This document shows, piece after piece, positions 32,120-40,482 of a stretch of DNA of 64,000 bases. Below the pieces are notes generated by a model. That model was not told the origin of the DNA. It saw nothing but the letters and a program-made list of their open reading frames with translations, and searched no databases. Every line of letters starts with the position of its first letter. Position 1 is the stretch's first letter. Both the position numbers and the translations under genes were made by a program. Source of the stretch: Aedoeadaptatus ivorii (GTDB taxonomy: Bacteria > Bacillota > Clostridia > Tissierellales > Peptoniphilaceae); assembly GCF_030815095.1 (NCBI RefSeq), contig NZ_JAUSWF010000001.1, positions 62,001-126,000 on the forward strand, in the 5' to 3' direction.

Positions 32120-33382
32120 GTGAACCGAGCATTGGGACGGCTGGCGGATCTCGTCGATCCCCACAGCCTACAGATTGTCGAAATGAATCGCTCGGCGGTG
32201 ATTCTCGCCGCCGGGAAAATTGCGGGGCGGCCGGTGGTGCTTTTTGCCTTTAATGAAGCCAAGTACGGCGGTGCTTTCGGCTATTTCGAGGGCGCGACCA
32301 TTTCCCGCGCGCTACATATCGCAGAAGAAGCGGAGGCGCCCTTGGTTGGACTTTTTTGCACGGCGGGGGCAAATCTGCGGCAAGGGCAGCTCGCGCTGAG
32401 GGCGTATGGGGACCTGTTTATGCGGTATCATCGCTCAACGGTCTTAAAGATATACCTTTCTTATGGCGCCTGTGCCGGCGGCGGCGCGTATCTGGCGGGG
32501 CTTTCCGACATCGTGCTGGGGATCCGGGATGTAAGCAAATTGTTTTTAACGGGGCCCGTCGTGGTGAGCCGCGCTATTTTTGAAGAGGCCGATGCACACG
32601 CGTTGGGCGGCACCGAAGTGGTAAATCGCTACGGCGGCTTTCACTATATCGAGCCCTCGGCGGCGGATATGGCAAAGCGGTGCAAAGACCTAATCGCCTT
32701 TTTTGGCGAAAAGAGGCGGCCCGCAACGCAGGCGGCAGAACTCGATATCTTGCCCTATGTCTACGAAGAAATCGTCGACATCGACCGGATTCTCGCGTCG
32801 ATATTCGACGGTGGCCGCTACTCGGAGCTATGGAAGGACTGGGGAAGAAATGCCGTCTGCGCTTGGGGGTATGTCGGCGGAAAGCGCGTCGGCGTATTTG
32901 CCAATCGTCCCATAGAAAAGGGCGGCGTGTTGGACCGTACGGCGGCGGAAAAGGCGGCGGCGTTTTATCGCCTGTCCGCGCGAATTCCCGTGCCGGTGCT
33001 GAGCCTCGTCGATACGCCGGGATTTTTGCCGGGTACGGAATCCGAGCGATCCGGCGTCTTAAAGGCGGGGGCGGAGATGCTCAAGGCATATATGGCCCAT
33101 CCCGAAAAGAAGCTGACCGTCGCGGTGGGAAAGGTCTTTGGCGGCGCGTATATGGCGATGGGCGCAAAGGAGATGGGCGCGTGTCGTTACTACGCCCTTT
33201 CTCGCGCGCAGATCGGCATTATGGGCGCATCCTATGCGGCGAGCTTGTTGGATTTTGACGAAACCCAACGGGAATTCTATCGCCTGCGCCATCTCTCTGC
33301 CCACTCGGCGGCGGCATCGGGCATGATCGATGCGGTCATAGCCCCCGCCGAAATTCGAAACGCCGTCATCAAGACGCTATAA
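32120..33382 (+). CDS. Acyl-CoA carboxylase/decarboxylase carboxyltransferase subunit (PccB/MmdA-like)
   Basis: A 420-residue carboxyltransferase that moves CO2 between biotin and an acyl-CoA or 2-oxoacid. Crotonase-fold signatures are present in both halves: FNEAKYGGAFGYFEG, YGACAGGGAYLAGLSD and LFLTGPVVV in the first, then VLSLVDTPGFLPGTESE, KVFGGAYMAMGAKEMG and AQIGIMGASYAASLL in the second. It is shorter than PccB/MmdA (about 510), mainly at the N-terminus. The start is GTG at 32120 behind AAAGGAG. A biotin carrier gene follows, but no biotin carboxylase or membrane decarboxylase subunit is adjacent, so direction and substrate are open. Confidence 0.8.
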   Translation: MNRALGRLADLVDPHSLQIVEMNRSAVILAAGKIAGRPVVLFAFNEAKYGGAFGYFEGATISRALHIAEEAEAPLVGLFCTAGANLRQGQLALRAYGDLFMRYHRSTVLKIYLSYGACAGGGAYLAGLSDIVLGIRDVSKLFLTGPVVVSRAIFEEADAHALGGTEVVNRYGGFHYIEPSAADMAKRCKDLIAFFGEKRRPATQAAELDILPYVYEEIVDIDRILASIFDGGRYSELWKDWGRNAVCAWGYVGGKRVGVFANRPIEKGGVLDRTAAEKAAAFYRLSARIPVPVLSLVDTPGFLPGTESERSGVLKAGAEMLKAYMAHPEKKLTVAVGKVFGGAYMAMGAKEMGACRYYALSRAQIGIMGASYAASLLDFDETQREFYRLRHLSAHSAAASGMIDAVIAPAEIRNAVIKTL

Positions 33383-33391
33383 GGAGACAAT

Positions 33392-33607
33392 ATGAAGATC
33401 TATGCACCGCTTCCGGGGAAGATAGAAACGGTTTTTTTCGAAAAAAACAATATGGTTTCAAACCATGCGATCCTTATGACCTTGGAGAGCATGAAAATGT
33501 ACTTGCCGATCTTCGCCAATGCGACAGGCGTTCTGGTGTTTACGGTTCGTGCCGGCGATACGGTTGTCGCCGGCGATGTCTTAGCGGAGATCGAAACGGA
33601 GAAATAG
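33392..33607 (+). CDS. Small biotin/lipoyl carrier protein
   Basis: A 71-residue biotinyl/lipoyl domain and nothing else: MKIYAPLPGKIETVFF at the start, the attachment motif LESMKMYLP (Lys about residue 35) in the middle, and GDTVVAGDVLAEIE at the end. ESMKM is the biotin-type context (AMKM or SMKM) rather than the lipoyl DKA. It begins 9 bp after the carboxyltransferase gene with AAGGAGAC, so the two form a unit. It would shuttle CO2 to or from that enzyme after modification by a biotin ligase encoded elsewhere. Confidence 0.85.
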   Translation: MKIYAPLPGKIETVFFEKNNMVSNHAILMTLESMKMYLPIFANATGVLVFTVRAGDTVVAGDVLAEIETEK

Positions 33608-33773
33608 TTTTCCCGCTATTAATAAGAAGGAACGGCGAGACTTCGCCATGTACCCCTTGCCGGCGAAAATCGGGAACAGGTTTTCATATTTTTCTGCTGT
33701 AGATGTCTTTGTCGAAATCCCCGTTCCATTTTTACCAAATACTAGATTTTTTATCATGCTTTTGATAAGATAA

Positions 33774-33870
33774 TGGAAGATGAAAGCTGAAGAGCGACCA
33801 AATCGGGGAGGATTTCTCCACCCCGATTTTTCCGGTACAGCAAAACGATTGCCGGCGCTCTTCATTTCCA
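33774..33870 (+). promoter_or_regulatory. Structured leader with internal terminator upstream of rnfC
   Basis: A terminator-like hairpin (AATCGGGG at 33801-33808, CCCCGATT at 33821-33828, then T residues) is enclosed by an outer stem. In the outer stem GAAGAGCG (33789-33796) pairs with CGCTCTTC (33856-33863), extended by TGGAA (33774-33778) with TTCCA (33865-33869). This suggests transcription attenuation of the rnf operon. The 166 bases upstream (33608-33773) hold no gene; GGAACGG (33629) can pair with CCGTTCC (33721), followed by a T run. No known riboswitch class was recognised. Confidence 0.5.
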
Positions 33871-33890
33871 GAAATGCAAGGGGTGAAAGA

Positions 33891-35216
33891 ATGGCAAAGA
33901 CGAATCTCACTTTTTCTGTGGGCGGCATTCATTTTGATGAACACAAAGAGCTTACAGAAGGAGTAGCAATCGAAGTTATGCCTTTACCGAAGGTGGTTCG
34001 CATTCCCATGAGCCAACACATCGGTGCTCCGTGTAAACCGACAGTGGCTGTCGGCGATCACGTTTTGAAAGGGCAAATTGTCGGAAATTCCGACGCGTTT
34101 ATCTCAGCGGCCGTACATAGCAGCGTATCGGGCGAAGTCGTATCCATCAAAAAGGGATATGCGGCAAACGGTATGTATACGGATATGGTCGTAATCGAAT
34201 CCGACGGCAAGGACGAATTGGATCCTTCCATTCAACCGATTGAAAACTATGACGATTTGACCATCGATGAAATCGTACAGCTCGTCAAAAACGCCGGCAT
34301 CGTCGGCATGGGCGGGGCGGGATTCCCCCTCCATGCGAAGTTAAAAAGTGAAGATCCGGTACTGGATGTGGTCGTATTAAACGGCGCGGAATGCGAACCG
34401 TTTTTGACTTGCGACCACCGTTTGATGTTGGAAAAAGCCGACGAACTCTTCGGTTCTTTAAAGCTCTTCCAAGATTTGTATAAGACCGACGAAGCGTATC
34501 TGGCGATCGAAGAAAACAAGCCCGATGCGATCGAAAAGGCGAATCAAATGGTCGCCGACGTCTACCCGACGCTCAAGGTAGCGACCATGAAGACCAAGTA
34601 TCCCCAAGGGGACTCGAAGCGGCAATCCGAAGCGATCTGTGGCAGAATTGTTCCCCAAAACGGCGTTACCAACGACGTCGGCGTATTTTTGACCAATGTC
34701 GCCACGGCGAAGGCGTATTACGACTTGGTGACCAAAGGTATGCCCTCGATCGAAAGAATTCTCACCGTATCGGGATCGGGTATCGAAAATCCGAAGAACC
34801 TGGTGGTACGCGTGGGTACGCCGGTACAGGATATCCTGGAATTTTGCGGCGTAAAGGACAATGTCGTCGAATTTATCTGCGGCGGTCCCATGACGGGTAA
34901 GTCGATCTTCGACTTCAACTCTCCCGTAACCAAGACATCTTCGGGGATTTTGGCGTTTACGGAAGAAGAGATTCAACCGGCCGAAGAAGGCCCCTGCATT
35001 CAATGCGGACGTTGTGTCGATCACTGTCCGGCCAATATCAATCCGACGCGAATCAACGCATCGATCTTGAGACATAGACTGGACCTCTGCCAGGAATACT
35101 ATGCCGACCAATGTATGGAATGCGGCATCTGTTCGTTCGTATGTCCGGCAAAACGCTATCTCAGCGAGTCGGTCAAGCTGGCCAAACGCGAAGTTCGCGC
35201 CAACGCTCGTAAATAA
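33891..35216 (+). CDS. rnfC: Rnf complex subunit C
   Basis: Peripheral subunit of the ferredoxin:NAD+ oxidoreductase that couples electron transfer to Na+ or H+ export; it carries the NADH-binding site. The 441-residue protein starts LTFSVGGIHFDEHKEL. It has the Gly-rich IVGMGGAGFPLHAKLK (about residues 140-155) and GAECEPFLTCDHRLM, a soluble-ligand-binding region, and two [4Fe-4S] motifs (CIQCGRCVDHCP at about 368 and CMECGICSFVCP at about 407). ATG 33891 follows AAGGGGTGAAAGA; longer upstream frames cross the leader. First gene of rnfCDGEAB, an order typical of Clostridia. Confidence 0.95.
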   Translation: MAKTNLTFSVGGIHFDEHKELTEGVAIEVMPLPKVVRIPMSQHIGAPCKPTVAVGDHVLKGQIVGNSDAFISAAVHSSVSGEVVSIKKGYAANGMYTDMVVIESDGKDELDPSIQPIENYDDLTIDEIVQLVKNAGIVGMGGAGFPLHAKLKSEDPVLDVVVLNGAECEPFLTCDHRLMLEKADELFGSLKLFQDLYKTDEAYLAIEENKPDAIEKANQMVADVYPTLKVATMKTKYPQGDSKRQSEAICGRIVPQNGVTNDVGVFLTNVATAKAYYDLVTKGMPSIERILTVSGSGIENPKNLVVRVGTPVQDILEFCGVKDNVVEFICGGPMTGKSIFDFNSPVTKTSSGILAFTEEEIQPAEEGPCIQCGRCVDHCPANINPTRINASILRHRLDLCQEYYADQCMECGICSFVCPAKRYLSESVKLAKREVRANARK

Positions 35217-35228
35217 CAGGAGGTCAAC

Positions 35229-36194
35229 GTGGAAAAGAACTTAAATACCAAATCTCCTAGTTTACAAGGAGACGGGCGCTTCGTACAACTGGCGCCGCAC
35301 ATTCGTTCGAAAGAAACCGTATCGAAGATTATGCGTGACGTATTGATCGCGTTGGTACCGGCCGTCGCTGGTAGTATCTACTTCTTCGGCATGAACGCGG
35401 TGATCATCTACATTATCAGCATTCTCTGCTGTGTACTCAGCGAGTATGCCTTCCAAAAGATCGCCAAAAAACCCGTGCAAATCGGCGACCTGTCCGCCGT
35501 GGTAACCGGGGTCCTTTTGGCAATGAATATGCCCGCGGGCATTCCCTGGTATGTACCCGCCATCGGCGCGGTATTCGCCATCGTCATCGTTAAGGAAGCC
35601 TTCGGCGGCATCGGCGGCAACTTCGTGAACCCGGCACTTGCGGCACGGGCGATGTGTATGCTGTCCTGGCCGGCTTTGATGGCGACCTATCTGAACCCCG
35701 ACGGCGTCGCCGCCGCCACACCGCTTACGATTATTAAAGAGGGCGCGGATTTGGCACAACTGCCTTCTCTGCAAAGAATGTTTATGGGAGACATCGGCGG
35801 CGTAATCGGCGAGACTTCCGTACTGCTTCTCTTGATCGGCGCGGCCTATCTCTTGATCCGCAAGGTCATCGACTGGAAGATTCCCGTCATCTATATCGCA
35901 TCGGCGGTCGTATTCTTGCTTCTCTTCGGCATCGATATGAACACCATTCCGTACGAAGTCATGGGCGGGGGCCTTATCCTCGGTGCCTTCTTTATGGCGA
36001 CCGACTACAGCTCCACGCCGCAAGGGGACAGAGGCAGAATCATCTTTGCCATCGGCTGCGGTCTGATCACGGCCTTGATTCGCACAAAGGGATCCATGGC
36101 GGAAGGCGTTTCCTACTCGATCCTCTTAATGAATGTGGCAAGTCCTCTGATCGAACGCTTCACGAAGACCGAAGCATATGGGGAGGCGAAATAA
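35229..36194 (+). CDS. rnfD: Rnf complex subunit D
   Basis: A 321-residue membrane subunit with about nine to ten hydrophobic segments. The covalent FMN site is the threonine in DGVAAATPLTI (about residue 165), as in NqrB/RnfD. The N-terminal region before the first membrane span (RFVQLAPHIRSKETVSKIM) is typical. The start is GTG at 35229 with AGGAGGTCAAC upstream. It directly abuts rnfG. Confidence 0.94.
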   Translation: MEKNLNTKSPSLQGDGRFVQLAPHIRSKETVSKIMRDVLIALVPAVAGSIYFFGMNAVIIYIISILCCVLSEYAFQKIAKKPVQIGDLSAVVTGVLLAMNMPAGIPWYVPAIGAVFAIVIVKEAFGGIGGNFVNPALAARAMCMLSWPALMATYLNPDGVAAATPLTIIKEGADLAQLPSLQRMFMGDIGGVIGETSVLLLLIGAAYLLIRKVIDWKIPVIYIASAVVFLLLFGIDMNTIPYEVMGGGLILGAFFMATDYSSTPQGDRGRIIFAIGCGLITALIRTKGSMAEGVSYSILLMNVASPLIERFTKTEAYGEAK

Positions 36195-36776
36195 ATGAAC
36201 AATTTCTTACGTAACGGCATCGTCCTGTTGGTTATCGCCGCCGTATCTGCCGGTTTGCTCGCCGTGGTAAACGGCTTTACCTCGAAGGTAATCGCGCAGG
36301 CGGAATTCGAAAAATCCGTAGAAGCCTATGTGGAGATCTACGGCGATAAGGCGGACGACTTTGAGCCTTTGGAAGAGGCGAAAAAAGCGGCCATCATCGA
36401 AAAATATCCGTCGGTACAAGACATCTTTGTCGCCAAGAAGGGTGGCGAGATCGTAGGCTACGGCATCAACCACATCACCTCCGGCTACGGCGGGGAAATG
36501 ACCAATGCCATCGGCCTGTTGAACGACAACACCATCGCGGGATTCCGCAATATTCAGAACGCCGAGACCCCCGGCATCGGTACGCAAATTACCGAAGCGC
36601 CGTACTTCGACAAATTCGAAGGCAAGTCTTTTGCAAACGGAGAATTGAAGGGCAGCCCCGAAGCCTCCGGCGAAGATGAAATCCCCATGATCAGCGGTGC
36701 CACGGTTTCGTCCACGGCGGTGCTCGACGGTGTAAACTCTGTCCTTCCCGCCTACGCGGAAATCAGTGCACAGTAG
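36195..36776 (+). CDS. rnfG: Rnf complex subunit G
   Basis: A 193-residue subunit with one N-terminal membrane segment and an extracytoplasmic FMN-binding domain. The covalent FMN threonine is in the motif SGATVSS (about residue 173). The segment YGGEMTNAIGL is also typical of the FMN_bind family. The ATG directly follows the rnfD stop codon, so translation is coupled. Confidence 0.94.
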   Translation: MNNFLRNGIVLLVIAAVSAGLLAVVNGFTSKVIAQAEFEKSVEAYVEIYGDKADDFEPLEEAKKAAIIEKYPSVQDIFVAKKGGEIVGYGINHITSGYGGEMTNAIGLLNDNTIAGFRNIQNAETPGIGTQITEAPYFDKFEGKSFANGELKGSPEASGEDEIPMISGATVSSTAVLDGVNSVLPAYAEISAQ

Positions 36777-36786
36777 GAGGTAGATC

Positions 36787-37380
36787 ATGAGTTTAGGAAA
36801 AGTTTTTACAAACAGTATCTTTAAGAACAACCCGATCTTTATTCAAATGATCGGTCTGTGTTCGGTCCTCGCGATCACCACGCAGGTATCCTCGGCAATC
36901 GCCATGGGCGTTGCGGTTACCTTCGTATTGATCTGCTCCAACGCGGTCGTCAGTATCTTGCGCAATGTGATTCCCGAAAACGTTCGGATCCCCGCATTTA
37001 TCGTCGTCATCGCCACCTTCGTAACCTTGGTCGAAATGGTGCTTCACGCGTACATGCCCGCGATCTATGCGGCACTGGGTATCTTCTTGCCCTTGATCGT
37101 CGTCAACTGCTGTATCCTCGGGGAAGCGGAAGGCTTTGCCTACCAAAACAAGCTGGTTCCTTCCATCGTGGACGGCTTAGGGACCGGGATCGGCTACAGC
37201 ATCGCCGTTCTCGCCATGGCCATCGTCAGAGAACTGTTCGGAAGCGGTACGCTTTTGGGCATGCAGGTATTCCCGGAATCCTATCCCGGAATCGGCGTTC
37301 TGATCTCTCCGGCCGGCGCGTTTATCCTCTTGGGTCTCTATATCGCAGCGTATCGCAGCTTTATGGCGAAGAGAGCTTAG
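36787..37380 (+). CDS. rnfE: Rnf complex subunit E
   Basis: A 197-residue integral membrane protein with about six segments, homologous to RnfA/RnfE/NqrD/NqrE. It has the conserved cysteine stretch VVNCCILGEAEGFAYQN at about residue 100 that helps hold an iron centre between RnfA and RnfE. AGGAGG precedes the ATG. Confidence 0.94.
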   Translation: MSLGKVFTNSIFKNNPIFIQMIGLCSVLAITTQVSSAIAMGVAVTFVLICSNAVVSILRNVIPENVRIPAFIVVIATFVTLVEMVLHAYMPAIYAALGIFLPLIVVNCCILGEAEGFAYQNKLVPSIVDGLGTGIGYSIAVLAMAIVRELFGSGTLLGMQVFPESYPGIGVLISPAGAFILLGLYIAAYRSFMAKRA

Positions 37381-37390
37381 GGGGTAGACA

Positions 37391-37966
37391 ATGAACTCGA
37401 TTTTAACCATTCTCATTTCGACCATCCTGGTCAATAACTATATTTTTGCACGTTTCTTGGGGATCTGTCCCTTCCTGGGCGTCTCTTCCAAGACCGAAAC
37501 CGCGACGGGTATGGGCATCGCCGTAACCTTCGTCGTCGTCATCGCATCGGCGGTCACCTGGTTGCTGCAACGCTTCGTCCTGGACGCATTCGGACTCGGT
37601 TACTTACAGACCATCGTATTTATTTTGGTCATCGCTTCTTTGGTGCAGTTCGTCGAGATGTTTATCAAAAAATCCTCTCCGGCGCTGTATTCCGCCATGG
37701 GCGTATTCTTGCCCCTGATCACCACCAACTGTATGGTACTCGGGGTTACCGTGTTGAACGTACAAAGCGAATACAATCTCTTTGAAGCCATTATCAGCGG
37801 CCTGGGCGCATCCTTGGGCTTTACCCTCGCACTGTTGCTGCTGAGTGCCTTGAGAGAGCGCATGGAAATCATGCCGATACCGAAACCCCTGCAAGGCGTG
37901 CCGATCGCATTGATCAGCGCCGGCCTGATGGCCATCGCCTTTATGGGGTTCCAAGGATTAGTATAG
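37391..37966 (+). CDS. rnfA: Rnf complex subunit A
   Basis: A 191-residue integral membrane protein with about six segments. NNYIFARFLGICPFLGVS at the N-terminus and TTNCMVLGVTVLN near residue 115 are RnfA signatures; the two cysteine regions face those of RnfE in the membrane. The last five residues of rnfE are followed by a 10-bp gap. RnfA and RnfE form the pseudo-symmetric core of the pump. Confidence 0.94.
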   Translation: MNSILTILISTILVNNYIFARFLGICPFLGVSSKTETATGMGIAVTFVVVIASAVTWLLQRFVLDAFGLGYLQTIVFILVIASLVQFVEMFIKKSSPALYSAMGVFLPLITTNCMVLGVTVLNVQSEYNLFEAIISGLGASLGFTLALLLLSALRERMEIMPIPKPLQGVPIALISAGLMAIAFMGFQGLV

Positions 37967-37978
37967 GAGGCGCATACC

Positions 37979-38944
37979 GTGGATATGCAAAATGTAATTT
38001 ATGCAGTCTTGATTCTCGGTGTTTTGGGTCTGTTCTTCGGGGTCGTACTGGCATATGCATCGAAAGTATTTGCCGTTGAAATGGACCCGAGAGTCGTCAA
38101 TGTCATCGACGCACTGCCCGGCGCAAACTGCGGTGCCTGCGGGTATCCGGGTTGTGAAGCGATGGCCAATGCCATCGTCGCCGGCGAAGCACCCGTCAAC
38201 GGCTGTGCCATCGGCGGACAAGAAGTTGCGGAAAACGTCGCGGAAATCATGGGACAATCCGTGGGCGATGTGGAAAAACAAGTGGCTGTCGTACGCTGCC
38301 AAGGCGATTGCGATAAGTCCAAGAACAAATACGAATACAACGGCCTCGTGGACTGCCGCCTGATCGGCGACTTTGCCCAAGGCGCCAAGGGTTGCTCCTC
38401 CGGATGTCTCGGCGGCGGCACCTGCGTCAGCGTCTGCGAGTTCGACGCCATCCACGTACACAACGGCATCGCCGAAGTGGACAAGGAAAAATGTGTGGCT
38501 TGTAAGAAGTGTATCGAAATTTGTCCGAAGCACATCATCGGCCTGATGCCCTATAAGCAACAGACCGAAGTCAAATGCTCTACTCACGATCCGGGCAAAG
38601 TCGTGCGCACCAACTGCTCCATCGGCTGTATCGCCTGCGGACTGTGCGAGCGCAACTGCCCGAAGGATGCCGTTCACGTCGTAGACAATCTAGCGAAGAT
38701 CGACTACGAAAAATGCATCAACTGCGGCATCTGTGCATCGAAGTGTCCCACCGGCGCGATCTTCGTCGAATACCCCGAACGGGTTGAAAAGATGAAGGAA
38801 AAGGACCGCCAAAAGAAGGCGGAAGCGGCCAAGGCAAAACAAACCGTGTCCGCCGGCGCCAAGGCGAAGGACAACGACGAAAAAATTAAAGCCGCCGACG
38901 ACGAAAAAGTCTTAAAGGCGGAAAATAAAAAGAAAAACAAATAA
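37979..38944 (+). CDS. rnfB: Rnf complex subunit B (ferredoxin-accepting)
   Basis: Accepts electrons from reduced ferredoxin. The 321-residue protein has an N-terminal membrane anchor, then a four-cysteine Fe-S domain (GANCGACGYPGC at about residue 47). Several ferredoxin-type clusters follow (CVACKKCIEICP, CIACGLCERNCP, CINCGICASKCP). The last 50 residues form a Lys/Ala/Glu-rich tail with no clusters, probably helical. The start is GTG at 37979 with TAGGAGGCG upstream; ATG 37985 is an alternative. Last gene of the operon, followed by a terminator. Confidence 0.94.
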   Translation: MDMQNVIYAVLILGVLGLFFGVVLAYASKVFAVEMDPRVVNVIDALPGANCGACGYPGCEAMANAIVAGEAPVNGCAIGGQEVAENVAEIMGQSVGDVEKQVAVVRCQGDCDKSKNKYEYNGLVDCRLIGDFAQGAKGCSSGCLGGGTCVSVCEFDAIHVHNGIAEVDKEKCVACKKCIEICPKHIIGLMPYKQQTEVKCSTHDPGKVVRTNCSIGCIACGLCERNCPKDAVHVVDNLAKIDYEKCINCGICASKCPTGAIFVEYPERVEKMKEKDRQKKAEAAKAKQTVSAGAKAKDNDEKIKAADDEKVLKAENKKKNK

Positions 38945-38954
38945 CGGTTTTTCC

Positions 38955-38991
38955 TCATAAGGGGATGCAGCTGGGCTGCATCCCCTTTCTG
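38955..38991 (+). terminator. Terminator of the rnf operon
   Basis: AAGGGGATGCAGC, loop, GCTGCATCCCCTTT shortly after the rnfB stop codon. Confidence 0.85.
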
Positions 38992-39039
38992 TTCCCCGGT
39001 TTTTGTGTGGTATAATAAGAAAATGAAAAAGGGGGAAGC

Positions 39040-39420
39040 ATGAACCGAACGGACCGAATCATCGCGCTTTTGGTACTCGTCGTCGCACTGGGACTTGCGG
39101 CGACGCAGCTATTGCCGAATCGAGCGCCGAAGGGCGATGTATATATCAGCATCCAAATCGACGGCAAGGAGATGGACCGAATCCCGTTTCGCCGCGAAAA
39201 TTTCAATAAGCGCTTCGTCTATCACGGCATCGAGGGCACCAATGTGATTACATTAGACGAAAAGGGGGCGAAGATGATCGAGGCGGATTGCCCCGACCAA
39301 ATCTGTCTGCGCATGGCGCCGATCAAAGAGCCCGGCGAAATGATCGTCTGCCTGCCCCATCGCGTCATCGCAGAAGTGAAATCCGAGGAAGTACAGGATA
39401 TGGACATCCTGCTTAGGTGA
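39040..39420 (+). CDS. NusG domain II-containing membrane-anchored protein
   Basis: A 126-residue protein with one N-terminal membrane segment (about residues 8-25) and an exported NusG domain II (YISIQIDGKEMDRIPF, then CPDQICLRMAPIKEPGEMIVCLPHRV). The two cysteines in CPDQIC are conserved in this group. It is followed 4 bp later by a Gx transporter gene. In many Clostridia this pair sits next to Rnf or ApbE and is thought to help flavin or quinone chemistry, which is inference here. Confidence 0.87.
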   Translation: MNRTDRIIALLVLVVALGLAATQLLPNRAPKGDVYISIQIDGKEMDRIPFRRENFNKRFVYHGIEGTNVITLDEKGAKMIEADCPDQICLRMAPIKEPGEMIVCLPHRVIAEVKSEEVQDMDILLR

Positions 39421-39424
39421 TGCG

Positions 39425-39931
39425 ATGAATCGCTATACTATACGCAAACAAGTATTTTTGGGCGTGCTCCTCGCCGTCGCCGTGGCGGTGGGCTATATCG
39501 AGACCATGATCCCCCTTCCGGTCGCCATGCCCGGGGCGCGTCTGGGTCTTTCCAATGTGGTCATCCTTACGACCATCGTGGTATTCGGTTCCAAGGAAGG
39601 CTTTTCTCTCGCGCTGTTAAAGAGCGTGCTCTTGATGTTGGTCACCGGGAGCGTGACGGGATTTTTCTACAGTTTTTCGGGCGCCTTGCTCTCGTCCATC
39701 GCCATGATCCTCGTCTATCGCTATGTAAAGAGCGCATCGATGATCGGGGTGAGCATCGCCGGATCTTTTTTTCACAATCTGGGACAGGTGTTGATGGCGA
39801 TTTATATCGTAAAGAATCCGGGGCTTTTGACCTATCTGCCCCTTCTGTTGATCCTGGGGCTCTTTACCGGATACTTTGTAGGACTCACTGCCGATAGGGT
39901 GAGTACACATTTGCAAAAGATCGGAGTATAA
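39425..39931 (+). CDS. Gx transporter family protein (heptaprenyl diphosphate synthase component I-like)
   Basis: A 168-residue integral membrane protein with about five segments, matching the Gx transporter / hpre_diP_synt_I family by PVAMPGARLGLSNVVIL (about residues 32-48) and SIAGSFFHNLGQVLMA. The family resembles small ECF-type substrate proteins. It follows the NusG-II gene closely and precedes maf by 2 bp. Substrate unknown; the old name reflects a historical annotation. Confidence 0.85.
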   Translation: MNRYTIRKQVFLGVLLAVAVAVGYIETMIPLPVAMPGARLGLSNVVILTTIVVFGSKEGFSLALLKSVLLMLVTGSVTGFFYSFSGALLSSIAMILVYRYVKSASMIGVSIAGSFFHNLGQVLMAIYIVKNPGLLTYLPLLLILGLFTGYFVGLTADRVSTHLQKIGV

Positions 39932-39933
39932 AC

Positions 39934-40470
39934 ATGGGTTTGATTTTGGCGTCGAATTCGCCGCGCAGAAAGGCGATTTTACAGCGGGAGGGCATCGCGT
40001 TTACGGCGATCTCTCCGAACTTCGAAGAAGAACAAATTCGGCGTTCCAAGCCGGAAATCTATGTAATGCAGCTCGCCTACCAAAAGGCGATGCGCGTGCG
40101 AGAACAGCACCCGAAGGATGTGATTCTCGCCGCCGATACAGTCGTGGTACTGGGAGAGGAGATCCTCGGAAAGCCGCGGGACAGAAAAGACGCCGAGTCG
40201 ATGCTCTCGCGGCTGCGCGGCAGGACGCATCGGGTGCTGAGCGGCTATTGTATTCTCGGGAAGGAAAAATACGTGGACTACGAAGAGACACGAGTACACT
40301 TTCCCGATTTTTCGGATGAAAGTATGGCTGCGTATCTCGACCGCGATCTATACGCCGATAAGGCGGGCGCCTATGGCCTGCAGGATATTACCGAATTTAC
40401 GGTCCAAATCGACGGATCTTACGACAATGTAGTGGGGCTTCCCGTCGAAGCGATTCGGGCGCATCTGTAA
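39934..40470 (+). CDS. maf: Maf family nucleotide pyrophosphatase
   Basis: A 178-residue cytoplasmic enzyme that hydrolyses non-canonical or modified nucleoside triphosphates, preventing their use in nucleic acids. Motifs are ILASNSPRRKAIL at the N-terminus, VILAADTVVVLGEEILGKPRD (residues about 63-85) and the C-terminal DKAGAYGLQDI with PVEAIRAHL. It lies between the Gx transporter and radC, the usual maf-radC-mreCD order. Confidence 0.93.
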   Translation: MGLILASNSPRRKAILQREGIAFTAISPNFEEEQIRRSKPEIYVMQLAYQKAMRVREQHPKDVILAADTVVVLGEEILGKPRDRKDAESMLSRLRGRTHRVLSGYCILGKEKYVDYEETRVHFPDFSDESMAAYLDRDLYADKAGAYGLQDITEFTVQIDGSYDNVVGLPVEAIRAHL

Positions 40471-40482
40471 GGAGGGGGAAAT

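Noticed and set aside
33608..33800. FMN or cobalamin riboswitch before rnf
   Set aside because: None of the conserved RFN or B12-box blocks are present.
33581..33928. 115-residue minus-strand frame across the rnf leader
   Set aside because: It spans the rnfC ribosome site and start and has no recognisable motif; the structured leader explains the region better.
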